From the IMG/VR virus record IMGVR_UViG_3300043438_000246, positions 1 to 64,000 of that record: 64,000 nt of DNA, one strand, 5' to 3'. This document shows positions 19,353 through 27,619 of the stretch, one piece after another. The notes under the pieces were generated by a model, which worked only from the letters and a program-made list of their open reading frames with translations, was not told the DNA's origin and searched no databases. How positions within the stretch are numbered: the first letter of the stretch is position 1; each line of letters starts with the position of its first letter. This DNA is from a virus. Both the position numbers and the translations under genes were made by a program.

Positions 19353-19559
19353 ATGAAAACTTTTGCAATAATTGCAGATAATCGTGTAATAAATATAGTT
19401 GTTGCCGATAATAAAGAAACTGCTGAAGCGGTTTCTTTTGAAGGTACTATTGCTGTTGAATGTTCAGTCAATGATTTAGTTAATGAGACATGGACTTATG
19501 ACGGAACTAAATTAGTTCCTCCAACAATACAGGAACCAACTGATGACCAAAGCATGTGA
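19353..19559 (+). CDS. Short protein of the MAHFA type, cassette C, 68 aa
   Basis: MKTFAIIADNRVINIVVADN, then a 'WTYDGTKLVPP' end. It lacks the QTSYNGN core but keeps the FA-x-I-x-x-x-x-V-x-x-[IV]-[IV]-V opening and its place at the end of a cassette. AGGAG precedes the ATG. Confidence 0.6.
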   Translation: MKTFAIIADNRVINIVVADNKETAEAVSFEGTIAVECSVNDLVNETWTYDGTKLVPPTIQEPTDDQSM

Positions 19560-19611
19560 CCTAGCCAATGCTAGTACAGGTTTATTGTATTAATAATTAA
19601 ATAAAAAAATA

Positions 19612-19646
19612 ACCCCCAAAAGCCAAAAGCCAATGGGGGTATTTTT
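19612..19646. terminator. Bidirectional terminator between convergent genes
   Basis: ACCCCC (19612-19617) pairs with GGGGGT (19635-19640) around a 17-nt loop. TTTTTT follows on the plus strand (19642-19647) and a T-rich tract on the minus strand. It lies exactly between the fibre cassettes and the leftward lysin gene. Confidence 0.75.
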
Positions 19647-19652
19647 TATCCC

Positions 19653-20219
19653 TTAAATCAAATGATTAGGAAATTTCTTTAACCATTTATTCGTGGCACC
19701 GTTTTTTATAGATGACCATGAACTCCAGTCCTTACCGCCTTTTGTCATGTGAAACACGATTTGGGCATTTTTGACTGGGCTAAAGAGTTCAGCATTTAAA
19801 TCAAGATTGAATTTGTCTTTTCTATCTGGACCTAAATTACCGATCATGTTGATCTGGAAGATTCCATATGAGGAGTCTCCCGTCTCAGCATTACCATTGA
19901 ATGCAAATGGGCGACCATTAGATTCTGCCTTGGCAACAGCCCAAGCAGTCTTAAGACCTACCCCTTTAAACCCAACAGCCTTCAGTAATTCAACCAACTG
20001 GATGTCAGTCAAACTTGTAGCATCCGCATACTTTGCAAGTACTACATCAGTAGTAGGCTTAGAAAGCAAAAAAGCCGCTTTGTCGGCGGCAGGTGCAATC
20101 TGAGCGGTATTACTTAGTAAATTGTTCTTGGTAGCATAAGCACCATTCAAACCATTATTTAATAATGTAAGAGTGAGCAATGTTACAAGAACCCCCGATA
20201 GTATTTTGTTGTCTCTCAA
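19653..20219 (-). CDS. Secreted lysozyme / lytic transglycosylase, probable endolysin
   Basis: 188 aa. Residues 1-30 look like a signal peptide or signal anchor (ILSGVLVTLLTLTLL, then NGAYA). The catalytic-type core has E99 in AVAKAESNGRP and 'SSYGIFQIN' (116-124), the hallmark of SLT/goose-lysozyme-like enzymes that cut the glycan strand of peptidoglycan; the C-terminal KGGKDWSSW closes the fold. The start is TTG, 6 nt after AGGAGGAAAAAC begins, since no ATG lies near the strong ribosome-binding site. It is the only leftward gene in the late region. Export could be Sec-dependent rather than holin-dependent. Confidence 0.75.
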   Translation of the reverse strand: MRDNKILSGVLVTLLTLTLLNNGLNGAYATKNNLLSNTAQIAPAADKAAFLLSKPTTDVVLAKYADATSLTDIQLVELLKAVGFKGVGLKTAWAVAKAESNGRPFAFNGNAETGDSSYGIFQINMIGNLGPDRKDKFNLDLNAELFSPVKNAQIVFHMTKGGKDWSSWSSIKNGATNKWLKKFPNHLI

Positions 20220-20240
20220 GTTTTTCCTCCTAGACTACAA

Positions 20241-20260
20241 ATGCTACTTTTCAGTAGCAT
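20241..20260 (-). promoter_or_regulatory. Hairpin in the lysin leader
   Basis: A perfect 8-bp stem ATGCTACT/AGTAGCAT with a 4-nt loop (GAAA on the transcribed strand), 22 nt before the TTG start. It would lie close to the 5' end of the mRNA and could stabilise it or control translation. Confidence 0.5.
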
Positions 20261-20266
20261 AAGATA

Positions 20267-20275
20267 ATTATAGCA
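20267..20275 (-). promoter_or_regulatory. Extended -10 promoter of the lysin
   Basis: TGCTATAAT on the reverse strand. Predicted start near 20260, so the hairpin at 20241-20260 forms the very 5' end of the RNA. Confidence 0.55.
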
Positions 20276-20334
20276 TGATTTAGCCTTTTGAGTCAAATAT
20301 CAGCATAAATTCTTAAAATTATTTCTATTGCAAG

Positions 20335-20343
20335 TGGTATAAT
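20335..20343 (+). promoter_or_regulatory. Extended -10 promoter, leaderless gene
   Basis: TGGTATAAT with the ATG at 20353, 9 nt downstream. Confidence 0.55.
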
Positions 20344-20352
20344 AATAAGACT

Positions 20353-20886
20353 ATGGCTGAAACTCCTGTCTATGACATTCCGTATCCCACGAACTCTTCT
20401 CCAGTAGATGTTGCTGGTGATTTACAGGCTCTTGCTGAGCGTATTGAAGTAATTCTTCCTACAATTGGATTACCTTATCATACATTAGAAGTTGTAAATA
20501 ATAGTGGTGTTTCTATTGCTAAGGGTGATCCTGTATACATATCAGGTTTTGGTACCAGCAAACCAAGAATAACAAAATCACAAGCAAGCACTATTGCAAC
20601 ATTTCCAGTAATTGGATTAGCACAATCTGCAATTGGTAATGGTAGTGATGGAGTTGTTGTTATATCAGGTGTATTTACTGACATTAATACTTCTTCATAT
20701 TCTGTAGGAGCAAGACTCTATGTTGGTTCAAGTGGTGGGTTAACAACAACTCAGCCAATTACTGCTGAAACAAATTCTGGAGTAGTTGGTATTGTCGCAA
20801 AATCAAATAGCACTACTGGCATTATTCTTGTAGGATCTTTTAAAGGCAACGGTACGTGGGGATCAATGAAAGCAGGATTAGCATAA
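20353..20886 (+). CDS. Minor virion protein, 177 aa
   Basis: 'YDIPYPTNSSPVDVAGDLQA' followed by LAERIE is a common N-terminus of phage tail-tip or fibre proteins. The rest, with KGDPVYISGFG, GVVVISGVFTDI and GARLYVGSSGGLTTT, resembles small beta proteins (DUF2190-like) that decorate virions. TAATG-coupled to the next gene. Confidence 0.6.
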   Translation: MAETPVYDIPYPTNSSPVDVAGDLQALAERIEVILPTIGLPYHTLEVVNNSGVSIAKGDPVYISGFGTSKPRITKSQASTIATFPVIGLAQSAIGNGSDGVVVISGVFTDINTSSYSVGARLYVGSSGGLTTTQPITAETNSGVVGIVAKSNSTTGIILVGSFKGNGTWGSMKAGLA

Positions 20887-21266
20887 TGGCACAATATAGA
20901 GGTTACGCACAATCTTTTACAGTTGGCTACGAACCACCAACAGTTACTTGGACAGTCGTTAAAGGCGACACAGCATCCTTTAGAGTATATGTTACAGATA
21001 ATGACAGAAACCCACTAGATATAGAAAACTGGACAATTGCAATGGATATTGTTCCACCTAATACAAGCGTTCCAGTTGTAGAGTTGTCTCCTGGACCAAC
21101 AGAAGATGATGGACCAGGTGAATTTACAGTTTCATTATCAGCACAAGAATCTGCAGAACTTTCAACAGGAGATAGATTTGATATTCAAATGTCTACTACT
21201 TCTCCAGTATCCGTTTGGACGGTTGCCCAGGGTACTATGGTAATGATTGATACCGTTACAGAATAA
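20886..21266 (+). CDS. BppU-N-like domain protein, 126 aa
   Basis: The start is set at the TAATG-coupled ATG at 20886. 'TWTVVKGDTASFRVYVTDND' and 'PLDIENWTIAMDI' place it with 8855-9265 and 9362-9709 as the third copy of this Ig-like domain. Acidic loop EDDGPGE in the middle. Probably a fibre anchor. Confidence 0.6.
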   Translation: MAQYRGYAQSFTVGYEPPTVTWTVVKGDTASFRVYVTDNDRNPLDIENWTIAMDIVPPNTSVPVVELSPGPTEDDGPGEFTVSLSAQESAELSTGDRFDIQMSTTSPVSVWTVAQGTMVMIDTVTE

Positions 21267-21490
21267 TGCCAATAACTCAAGTATCTAATTTAGATACACA
21301 TCCAACAGAGATAATTAACATAGATTGTAGAACAAGTTTTATAACGACAATAGATGCCCTTTGTACTGAGTTTGCTACAGTAATGCCATTTAGAATTAAT
21401 TTTCAGACTATTGATATTGGTGGGTTTTCCCCGACAAATCCAGCCCCTATTGGCATTGCCATCATAGGATTTAATAACTACATTTTATGA
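21266..21490 (+). CDS. Small hypothetical protein, 74 aa
   Basis: MPITQVSNLDTHPTEIINID, then FITTIDALCTEFATVMPFRI and a hydrophobic C-terminus (IGIAIIGFNNYIL). TAATG-coupled to the previous gene; the following promoter overlaps its last codons. No family recognised. Confidence 0.55.
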   Translation: MPITQVSNLDTHPTEIINIDCRTSFITTIDALCTEFATVMPFRINFQTIDIGGFSPTNPAPIGIAIIGFNNYIL

Positions 21491-21496
21491 TATAAT
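21488..21496 (+). promoter_or_regulatory. Extended -10 promoter, leaderless gene
   Basis: TGATATAAT overlapping the stop of the preceding gene; the ATG at 21505 is 8 nt downstream. Confidence 0.55.
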
Positions 21497-21504
21497 CAAT
21501 TATT

Positions 21505-23055
21505 ATGGCTATTATTAGCATCCCAGATTTAAAAGCAAAGTTTCAAGCGGGAGATTATCCACGCAGTGCTGATTACACGGATCTAATAGATACCCTTGCA
21601 AGCGATGTGCATGTTTCAGAATCACAGCCAAGCAATCCAACACTAAGTCCATTATGGTTTAATCCAGTTACATTAAATTTTTATATTTATGATGGAACAG
21701 AGTGGGTATCAATTGGTGGAGGAGCATCTGGAGCATCTGCATACGAGATAGCGGTTCTTAATGGTTATTCTGGTACAGAAACACAGTGGCTTGCTTCTTT
21801 AATTGGAGCAACAGGATCTACTGGAGCAACAGGATCTACTGGAGCGACTGGACCAGCGGGACCACAAGGCCAGACAGGGGCAACAGGTGCAACTGGAGCA
21901 GGTGTTGCAATCGGTGGAACAACAGGGCAATATCTTACAAAAATTGACGGAACAAATTATAATACTCAATGGTCAACATTAGATTTAAGTAATTATCAGC
22001 AAAAAGTTTCTGGAGTAAATGATACTGAAATTGGCTACCTAGATGGCGTAACATCTGCTATACAAACTCAGTTAAATGCAAAGGCTGCAACAGCAGATAT
22101 CCCTGAATTAGCACAAGATGCAGTAGGCAACAGCCTTTCAAATTTATTTACATATAATGATTCAACAGGCGGAATTAGCATGGATAATGCAAAAGTCTGT
22201 GACTTTTTGCTTGATGGTGCAAGTGGTAATTCCTACGGTCTTATTGGAACATCAGCCTATCTAGATATTAAAAACACTAATGGATATAATAAAGAAATTG
22301 AATTAGATATAGCAGCAGTTAAGACGCAACTTAATATAGATGGATACTTAACTACATCAAGTACAAGCACTTTAACTAATAAAACTTTAACATCCCCGAA
22401 AATTAATGAAGACGTAGCAGTTACAGCAACTGCTACAGAATTAAATTATGTTGATGGAGTTACATCATCAATTCAGACACAGTTAGATAATAAAGTTTCT
22501 GCCGTTACACCTTTAACATTAACACAATCGTCAAGCAATGCTAACTACCCACTAACAATCTCCTCTGCTAACGAGCAGGGTGGTGGTGCAGGATTCTCTG
22601 ACATTCTTAAGTTGGTAAACTCAAAATCTGGTGCTACTAATATAAATAAGCATTTCAGAATGAATTCTTCTGGTACTTTAGAAATAATTAATAGTGCTTA
22701 TACTGCAAGCATTTTCTCAGTTTCAGATGATGGAACTGTCACATCAACTAATCTAGGTGAAACTGGCTGGACAACAGTAGGGTCTTTCTCAAATAACTTC
22801 GTGTCTGGTGGAAATGCTCCAGGCTATAGACGACTAAACAACGTTGTCTACTTACGAGGAAATGTTAATAATGGAACTGCTGGTCAGACAGCATTTACTT
22901 TGCCTTCTGGATATCGCCCAGCAACTGATTTTGTAGTACCTGTGCAGCAGTTCGGTACAGGAAACATAAGTTATGTAACTGTCTACACTGATGGTCGTGT
23001 AGTACCCAACTCAACATCTGGTTGGCTTACTGGCATACAATTCCCTATCGGATAA
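21505..23055 (+). CDS. Tail fibre protein with collagen-like stem, 516 aa
   Basis: N-terminus 'IPDLKAKFQAGDYPRSADYT' with TDLIDT is shared with the 23107-23544 protein. Then PLWFNP...YIYDGTEW, a collagen-like G-x-T/A segment of about 12 triplets (GATGSTGATG ... GATGATGAG), shaft repeats with TATELNYVDGVTSSIQTQL and SSTSTLTNKTLTSPKI, and a C-terminal head (YRRLNNVVYLRGNVNNG, FTLPSGYRP) typical of receptor-binding fibre tips. Trimeric fibre likely. Leaderless start. Confidence 0.75.
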   Translation: MAIISIPDLKAKFQAGDYPRSADYTDLIDTLASDVHVSESQPSNPTLSPLWFNPVTLNFYIYDGTEWVSIGGGASGASAYEIAVLNGYSGTETQWLASLIGATGSTGATGSTGATGPAGPQGQTGATGATGAGVAIGGTTGQYLTKIDGTNYNTQWSTLDLSNYQQKVSGVNDTEIGYLDGVTSAIQTQLNAKAATADIPELAQDAVGNSLSNLFTYNDSTGGISMDNAKVCDFLLDGASGNSYGLIGTSAYLDIKNTNGYNKEIELDIAAVKTQLNIDGYLTTSSTSTLTNKTLTSPKINEDVAVTATATELNYVDGVTSSIQTQLDNKVSAVTPLTLTQSSSNANYPLTISSANEQGGGAGFSDILKLVNSKSGATNINKHFRMNSSGTLEIINSAYTASIFSVSDDGTVTSTNLGETGWTTVGSFSNNFVSGGNAPGYRRLNNVVYLRGNVNNGTAGQTAFTLPSGYRPATDFVVPVQQFGTGNISYVTVYTDGRVVPNSTSGWLTGIQFPIG

Positions 23056-23090
23056 TCACAGCATCTTTATTGATCAAATTACCATAAATA

Positions 23091-23099
23091 TGATATAAT
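23091..23099 (+). promoter_or_regulatory. Extended -10 promoter, leaderless gene
   Basis: TGATATAAT with the ATG at 23107, 7 nt downstream. The stretch ATGATATAATCAAT also occurs at the 21488 promoter. Confidence 0.55.
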
Positions 23100-23106
23100 C
23101 AATGAT

Positions 23107-23544
23107 ATGGCCGTCCTACCAATAAATCAATTAAAAGCAAAGTTTCAAACAGGTGATAGACCTAACGGAGAAGACTTTACTGACCTAATTGATACCACCG
23201 CATACAGAGCAGACTCTTTGGGTGGAGATGGAAACAACTCGGTCACAATCAACGGTATTGAATCAGCAACAGTATTTGACACAATAGATACATCTACCTG
23301 GAGAACAATCAAGTACATGGTTCAAATGTCCCATGCTGGATCTTCTTCATATAGAAGCGCAGAAATAAACATAGTTTTTGATGGTACCAATCAAAATATT
23401 ACAGAGTTTGCCTCTGTTGCTAATACCAATAGCAATGTAGGAAATATCACTGCTAATTTAAATTCTGGTACAATTAGCATGACAGTTACACCAGCATTAA
23501 GCCCGATGACCATACGGTTCTACCGTACAGGTTTGAAGGCCTGA
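23107..23544 (+). CDS. Mini fibre protein, 145 aa
   Basis: The N-terminus (INQLKAKFQTGDRPNGEDFT, then DLIDT) matches the start of the 21505 fibre. The C-terminal ~85 residues (TSTWRTIKYMVQMSHAG, ITEFASVAN) match the C-terminus of the 765-aa fibre that follows. It thus looks like an anchor joined directly to a tip, without a shaft. Confidence 0.65.
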   Translation: MAVLPINQLKAKFQTGDRPNGEDFTDLIDTTAYRADSLGGDGNNSVTINGIESATVFDTIDTSTWRTIKYMVQMSHAGSSSYRSAEINIVFDGTNQNITEFASVANTNSNVGNITANLNSGTISMTVTPALSPMTIRFYRTGLKA

Positions 23545-23560
23545 CCTAAAGGAGAAGTAA

Positions 23561-25858
23561 ATGGCTACAGTCGACAAAGCCTTTCGCATTAAAAATGGCC
23601 TCGTAGTTGAAGGCGCATCGGCTACCGTAAATGGATCAACAGTCCTTACAGAAGCCTCTACAGAATTTCTACAAGATACCACAGCAGCCATGTTTGATGG
23701 CTCTCAGAGCGGTATCTCGTTTTCATATAATGATACATCAGGAAAGATTACTGCAACAGTATCTACAACACCAACATTTGCAGATAGAATTACATTTGAA
23801 GGCGCAACACCTGATGATTATGAATTAACTCTTCTTGTTACAGAGCCAACACAAGATGTAACAGTAACCCTTCCAAATGCTACAGATACTTTGGTAGGTA
23901 AGGCAACAACAGATACTCTTACAAACAAAACTTTAACTTCTCCTAAGATTAACGAAGATGTAGTGCTTACAGCAACTGCTACTGAACTTAACTATGTAGA
24001 CGGAGTTACATCAGCAATTCAAACACAGTTAGACGCTAAGTCAACAGCATCAAAAACAGAAACACTTACAAACAAGTCTGTTTCTCTTGCTACAAACACA
24101 CTAACTGGTACACTTGCAGAATTTAATACTGCACTTGCAGATGCTGATTTTGCAACTATCGCTGGAACAGAGACTCTTACAAATAAAACACTAACAAGCC
24201 CAATTGTTTCAGGACTTGCTATTTCAGATTCAAGTATTGTGTTTGAGGGATCAAGCGCAGACAACAATGAAACTACACTTACAGTAACAAACCCAACTGC
24301 AGATCGTACAATTACTTTCCCAGATGTAACTGGTACAGTTGTAACAACAGGTGATACTGGTTCTGTTACAAATGCAATGCTTGCAGGATCAATTGCAAAT
24401 GAAAAACTTACAAACTCTTCTATCACAATTAACGGTACTGCAACAGCACTTGGTGGATCAATCAATATCACTTCTGGAGTATCAAGCGTTAATGGAACTA
24501 CCAGTCAAATTGCAGTAAGTGCAACAACTGGAGATGTAACACTATCATTTCCAAACGCAGTAACATTCCCAGGAACAGTTACTCTTAATGCAGCACCAAC
24601 AGTAGACCTTGAAGCAGCAACAAAGGGTTACGTAGATTCTGTTGCACAAGGACTGGATATTAAGGCTTCCGTAAAGGCCGCTACAACCGAAAATGGAACA
24701 CTTGCTACAGCATTTGATAACGGAAGTGTAATTGATGGTATAACTCTTGCAACAGGCGATAGAATTCTTATTAAGAATCAAACAGATGCAACAGCAAATG
24801 GTATTTACGTAGTTGCAGCATCTGGAGCACCTACTCGTTCAACAGATATGAATGCACCCGCAGAATTTCCAGGAGCATTTACATTTGTTGAGCAAGGAAC
24901 TACAAATGCAGATACTGGATACGTATGTACTAACAACTCAGTAGTTGTTGGAACAACTGAAATTACTTTTGCACAGTTCTCTGGTGCAGGATCATATGTT
25001 GCAGGCAACGGTATAACACTAACTGGTAACTCATTTAGTATTAATACAGGAGTTACTGCAGATCTATCAACAGCACAGACATTTACAAACAAGACATTAA
25101 CAAGCCCAACAATTACAACACCAGTTGTAACTGGACTTACATTAAATGACTCAAGTATTGTTTTTGAGGGATCAAGCGCTGATGATCACGAAACAACTCT
25201 TACAGTAACAAATCCAACTGAAGATCGCACACTTACACTTCCAAATGCTACAGGAACTATTGCGCTTACATCAGACATCACATCTGCAATTGATACATTT
25301 GGTGGTGCTGTAACTGGCGGTACAGGAATTAGCGCATCATATGCATCAACATCAGATATTCTTACAATTACTAACGTAGGCGTAACAAGCCTTGCTGGAA
25401 CAACAGACCAGATTACAGCATCTGCATCTACTGGATCAGTAACACTGTCTCTACCACAGAGCATTGCTTCAACATCTAGCCCAACATTTGCATCACTTTC
25501 TGTTGGATCTGGATCACTTACAGCAGGCTCAGTAACTTTGACAGATGCACTTATTGGAACTGCAACAACTAGCGTAAGCACAACAAGTGCAACAGTAGTT
25601 GATACATGGTCAGCAACAACATACAGCACAGCAAAGTATATTGTTCAAATGACAAACGGAACTGACATTGAGGTTCTAGAAGTTCTAGTAACAATTGATG
25701 GCAACGACAATGTTTACTTAACAGAGTATGCTGATGTAATTAGCAATGCTCAAATTGGAACAACAGATGCTGACTTCTCAGGTGGTAACGTCCGCTTGTT
25801 AGTAACATCTACAAACGGTACTACAGTAAAGGTTCACAAGACGCTTATTGAAGCGTAA
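23561..25858 (+). CDS. Long tail fibre protein, 765 aa
   Basis: N-terminus AFRIKNGLVVEGASATVNGS is typical of long fibres in aquatic phages. Repeats of 'FEG-x3-D-x2-E-T' followed by 'LTVTNPT-x-D-R-T' and 'TLVG-x-ATTDTLTNKT' form the shaft. 'AATKGYVDSVAQGLDIKASV' and 'ATGDRILIKNQTDATANGIY' mark an intermolecular domain. The C-terminus 'YSTAKYIVQMTNGTDIEVLE' is shared with 23107-23544. AAAGGAGAAG precedes the ATG. Confidence 0.75.
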   Translation: MATVDKAFRIKNGLVVEGASATVNGSTVLTEASTEFLQDTTAAMFDGSQSGISFSYNDTSGKITATVSTTPTFADRITFEGATPDDYELTLLVTEPTQDVTVTLPNATDTLVGKATTDTLTNKTLTSPKINEDVVLTATATELNYVDGVTSAIQTQLDAKSTASKTETLTNKSVSLATNTLTGTLAEFNTALADADFATIAGTETLTNKTLTSPIVSGLAISDSSIVFEGSSADNNETTLTVTNPTADRTITFPDVTGTVVTTGDTGSVTNAMLAGSIANEKLTNSSITINGTATALGGSINITSGVSSVNGTTSQIAVSATTGDVTLSFPNAVTFPGTVTLNAAPTVDLEAATKGYVDSVAQGLDIKASVKAATTENGTLATAFDNGSVIDGITLATGDRILIKNQTDATANGIYVVAASGAPTRSTDMNAPAEFPGAFTFVEQGTTNADTGYVCTNNSVVVGTTEITFAQFSGAGSYVAGNGITLTGNSFSINTGVTADLSTAQTFTNKTLTSPTITTPVVTGLTLNDSSIVFEGSSADDHETTLTVTNPTEDRTLTLPNATGTIALTSDITSAIDTFGGAVTGGTGISASYASTSDILTITNVGVTSLAGTTDQITASASTGSVTLSLPQSIASTSSPTFASLSVGSGSLTAGSVTLTDALIGTATTSVSTTSATVVDTWSATTYSTAKYIVQMTNGTDIEVLEVLVTIDGNDNVYLTEYADVISNAQIGTTDADFSGGNVRLLVTSTNGTTVKVHKTLIEA

Positions 25859-25885
25859 TGTGGACTGAAGGGACAGTGAACTTCA

Positions 25886-26296
25886 GTGACGACTAATAAT
25901 AAAGACTTTGTTGTAAGACAAGGACTTAAGGTTGCCACTGGAGTTACATTCCCTGATAACTCTGTACAGACTACAGCGTTTACTGGAAGTGCAATTACCG
26001 TTGGTAGTACATTTCCAGTTAGCCCATCAAATGGTGCAATGCATTTAGATACAAATACAAATAGAATTTATTACTATTATTCTAGTACTTGGTATGCAAT
26101 GGCTAATTATGATGATACCGCTTCAGTTGTAAATCACACACATGAAACTGGTCTTGACGAGGGCGGATTTGTTAAAGATGTTTACACATATGCGGGAAAT
26201 GGTACATCTGGACCATGGCTTGGCACCTCTTTAGACGGTGGCTCACCAGCCACTACATCCTTCACAATGACTATTGATGGAGGGGCAGCAGCATGA
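25886..26296 (+). CDS. Fibre-associated protein, 136 aa
   Basis: GTG start; KDFVVRQGLKVATGVTFPDN is a short form of the N-terminus of the 765-aa fibre, followed by 'GAMHLDTNTNRIYYYYSSTW' and a region with DDTASVVNHTHETGLDEGGF. An ATG alternative is not available in frame. Probably a short fibre or a fibre cap. Confidence 0.6.
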   Translation: MTTNNKDFVVRQGLKVATGVTFPDNSVQTTAFTGSAITVGSTFPVSPSNGAMHLDTNTNRIYYYYSSTWYAMANYDDTASVVNHTHETGLDEGGFVKDVYTYAGNGTSGPWLGTSLDGGSPATTSFTMTIDGGAAA

Positions 26297-26303
26297 CAAA
26301 TTC

Positions 26304-26312
26304 TGCTATAAT
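26304..26312 (+). promoter_or_regulatory. Extended -10 promoter
   Basis: TGCTATAAT, with ATGGAGG as ribosome-binding site before the GTG start at 26336. Confidence 0.5.
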
Positions 26313-26335
26313 TAAACATAATATGGAGGTTTACT

Positions 26336-27466
26336 GTGTCTGTTAGAATTCAAATGCGTAGAGGTACAACATCTGAATGGAACAGCGCAGATCCAATTCT
26401 TAATGAAGGAGAAATTGGGTATAACTCAACACTTACTTCTTTTAAAATTGGAGATGGCGAATCTCTTTGGTCTGAATTAGACTATTATCAAGCAGCAGCA
26501 GATATTACTCCAAATGAAATTGGTGCAATTGCTTCTACAGAAAAGAATGCAGCAGATGGGGTTGCAGGTCTTGATGGAAGCAAAAATGTTATTACTGCTC
26601 TTTCAGTTGTTTTTGAGGGCGCTACTGCAGATGCCCATGAAACATTTCTTACTGTAACAGAGCCAGCATCAGACATAACAATAAATCTTCCAAGTACAGC
26701 AGACACCCTAGTTGGTCGTGCAACAACAGACACTCTTACAAATAAGTCAATATCTGGAGCAACTAACACTCTTTCTAATATTGGTAACGCTTCCTTAACA
26801 AACTCTGCTATTACAATAAACGGATCAAGCGTTTCTCTTGGTGGTTCAATCAGTATTGGTGATATTACAGGAATAACAACGGCTGCAGGTTCAGGTCTTT
26901 CAGGCGGTGGATCAAGTGGAGACATAACCCTTTCTATTGATACAGCAGTTACAGCAGATCTTACAACTGCTCAGACATTAACTAACAAGACACTAACAAG
27001 TCCATCTGTTGGAACATCTCTTACTACAGCAAGTACATCTTTTAATCTTTTGAATACAACCGCAACAACAGTTAACTTTGCTGGAGCAGCATCTACTATT
27101 TCAATTGGTTCGGTAACAAGCACTACAACAATAAATGACAGCCTTATTGTTACTGGAAATTTAACCGTAAATGGAACTACTACAACGATTGATACACAAA
27201 CATTACAGGTAGAAGACAAAAATATTGTTCTTGGATATGGTTCTACATCAGATGTTGCTGTAGATGGCGGCGGTATAACATTAACTGGTGCAACAAATAA
27301 AACATTTAACTGGATAGACGCAACAGATGCTTGGACATCTTCTGAGCATATGAACTTAGTTACAGGCAAGTCTTACAAGATTAACAATACAGCAATATCA
27401 GCAGCCTTACCAGCCCTTACATGGGGAGAAGTTAAAAATGGTAAGTCTGGTCTTGTAATTAGTTAA
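26336..27466 (+). CDS. Tail fibre with Mtd-like N-terminal domain, 376 aa
   Basis: GTG start behind GGAGG. N-terminus 'IQMRRGTTSEWNSADPILNE' then GEIGYNSTLTSFKIGDGESL: the small beta-prism domain first seen in the major tropism determinant of Bordetella phage and now known from many fibres. The body has 'VVFEGATADAHETFLTVTEP', LVGRATTDTLTNKS and 'TGNLTVNGTTTTIDTQTLQV'. No C-type-lectin variable region or reverse transcriptase is seen, so no diversity-generating system is implied. Confidence 0.75.
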   Translation: MSVRIQMRRGTTSEWNSADPILNEGEIGYNSTLTSFKIGDGESLWSELDYYQAAADITPNEIGAIASTEKNAADGVAGLDGSKNVITALSVVFEGATADAHETFLTVTEPASDITINLPSTADTLVGRATTDTLTNKSISGATNTLSNIGNASLTNSAITINGSSVSLGGSISIGDITGITTAAGSGLSGGGSSGDITLSIDTAVTADLTTAQTLTNKTLTSPSVGTSLTTASTSFNLLNTTATTVNFAGAASTISIGSVTSTTTINDSLIVTGNLTVNGTTTTIDTQTLQVEDKNIVLGYGSTSDVAVDGGGITLTGATNKTFNWIDATDAWTSSEHMNLVTGKSYKINNTAISAALPALTWGEVKNGKSGLVIS

Positions 27467-27495
27467 ACAACTTTACAAAAACAAAAGTAGTAAAC

Positions 27496-27582
27496 CTTTA
27501 CTTCATGCTTAATGTTTTAAATTAAGCGTAAAGTCATAAAATAATTATGTGATATACTTAGAGTACTTTACAAGATGTAAAG
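27496..27582 (+). promoter_or_regulatory. Regulatory region of the ribonucleotide reductase gene
   Basis: A long hairpin (CTTTAC and GCTTAA pairing with TTAAGC and GTAAAG, 27496-27533) ends the fibre unit. TGATATACT (27550-27558) is the promoter. CTTTACA-AGA-TGTAAAG (27566-27582) forms a 7-bp hairpin at the start of the transcript. The CTTTACA word occurs three times between 27470 and 27572. No NrdR box or B12 riboswitch was recognised. Confidence 0.5.
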
Positions 27583-27619
27583 TTCTATTATTATTTTTAG
27601 TGAGAGGTTTACAAATTCA

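Noticed and set aside
23561-25858. Several long minus-strand open frames opposite the fibre gene (for example 24019-24471 and 25186-25629)
   Set aside because: Thr/Ala-rich fibre codons give stop-poor complements; no ribosome-binding sites, and similar shadows lie opposite the other fibre genes.
26336-27466. Diversity-generating retroelement, because of the Mtd-like N-terminal domain
   Set aside because: No reverse transcriptase, no template/variable repeat pair and no lectin-type variable C-terminus in the window. The domain is common in ordinary fibres.
27467-27619. Cobalamin riboswitch before the B12-dependent reductase
   Set aside because: The leader after the promoter is only about 55 nt and lacks the B12-box sequence; only simple hairpins are visible.
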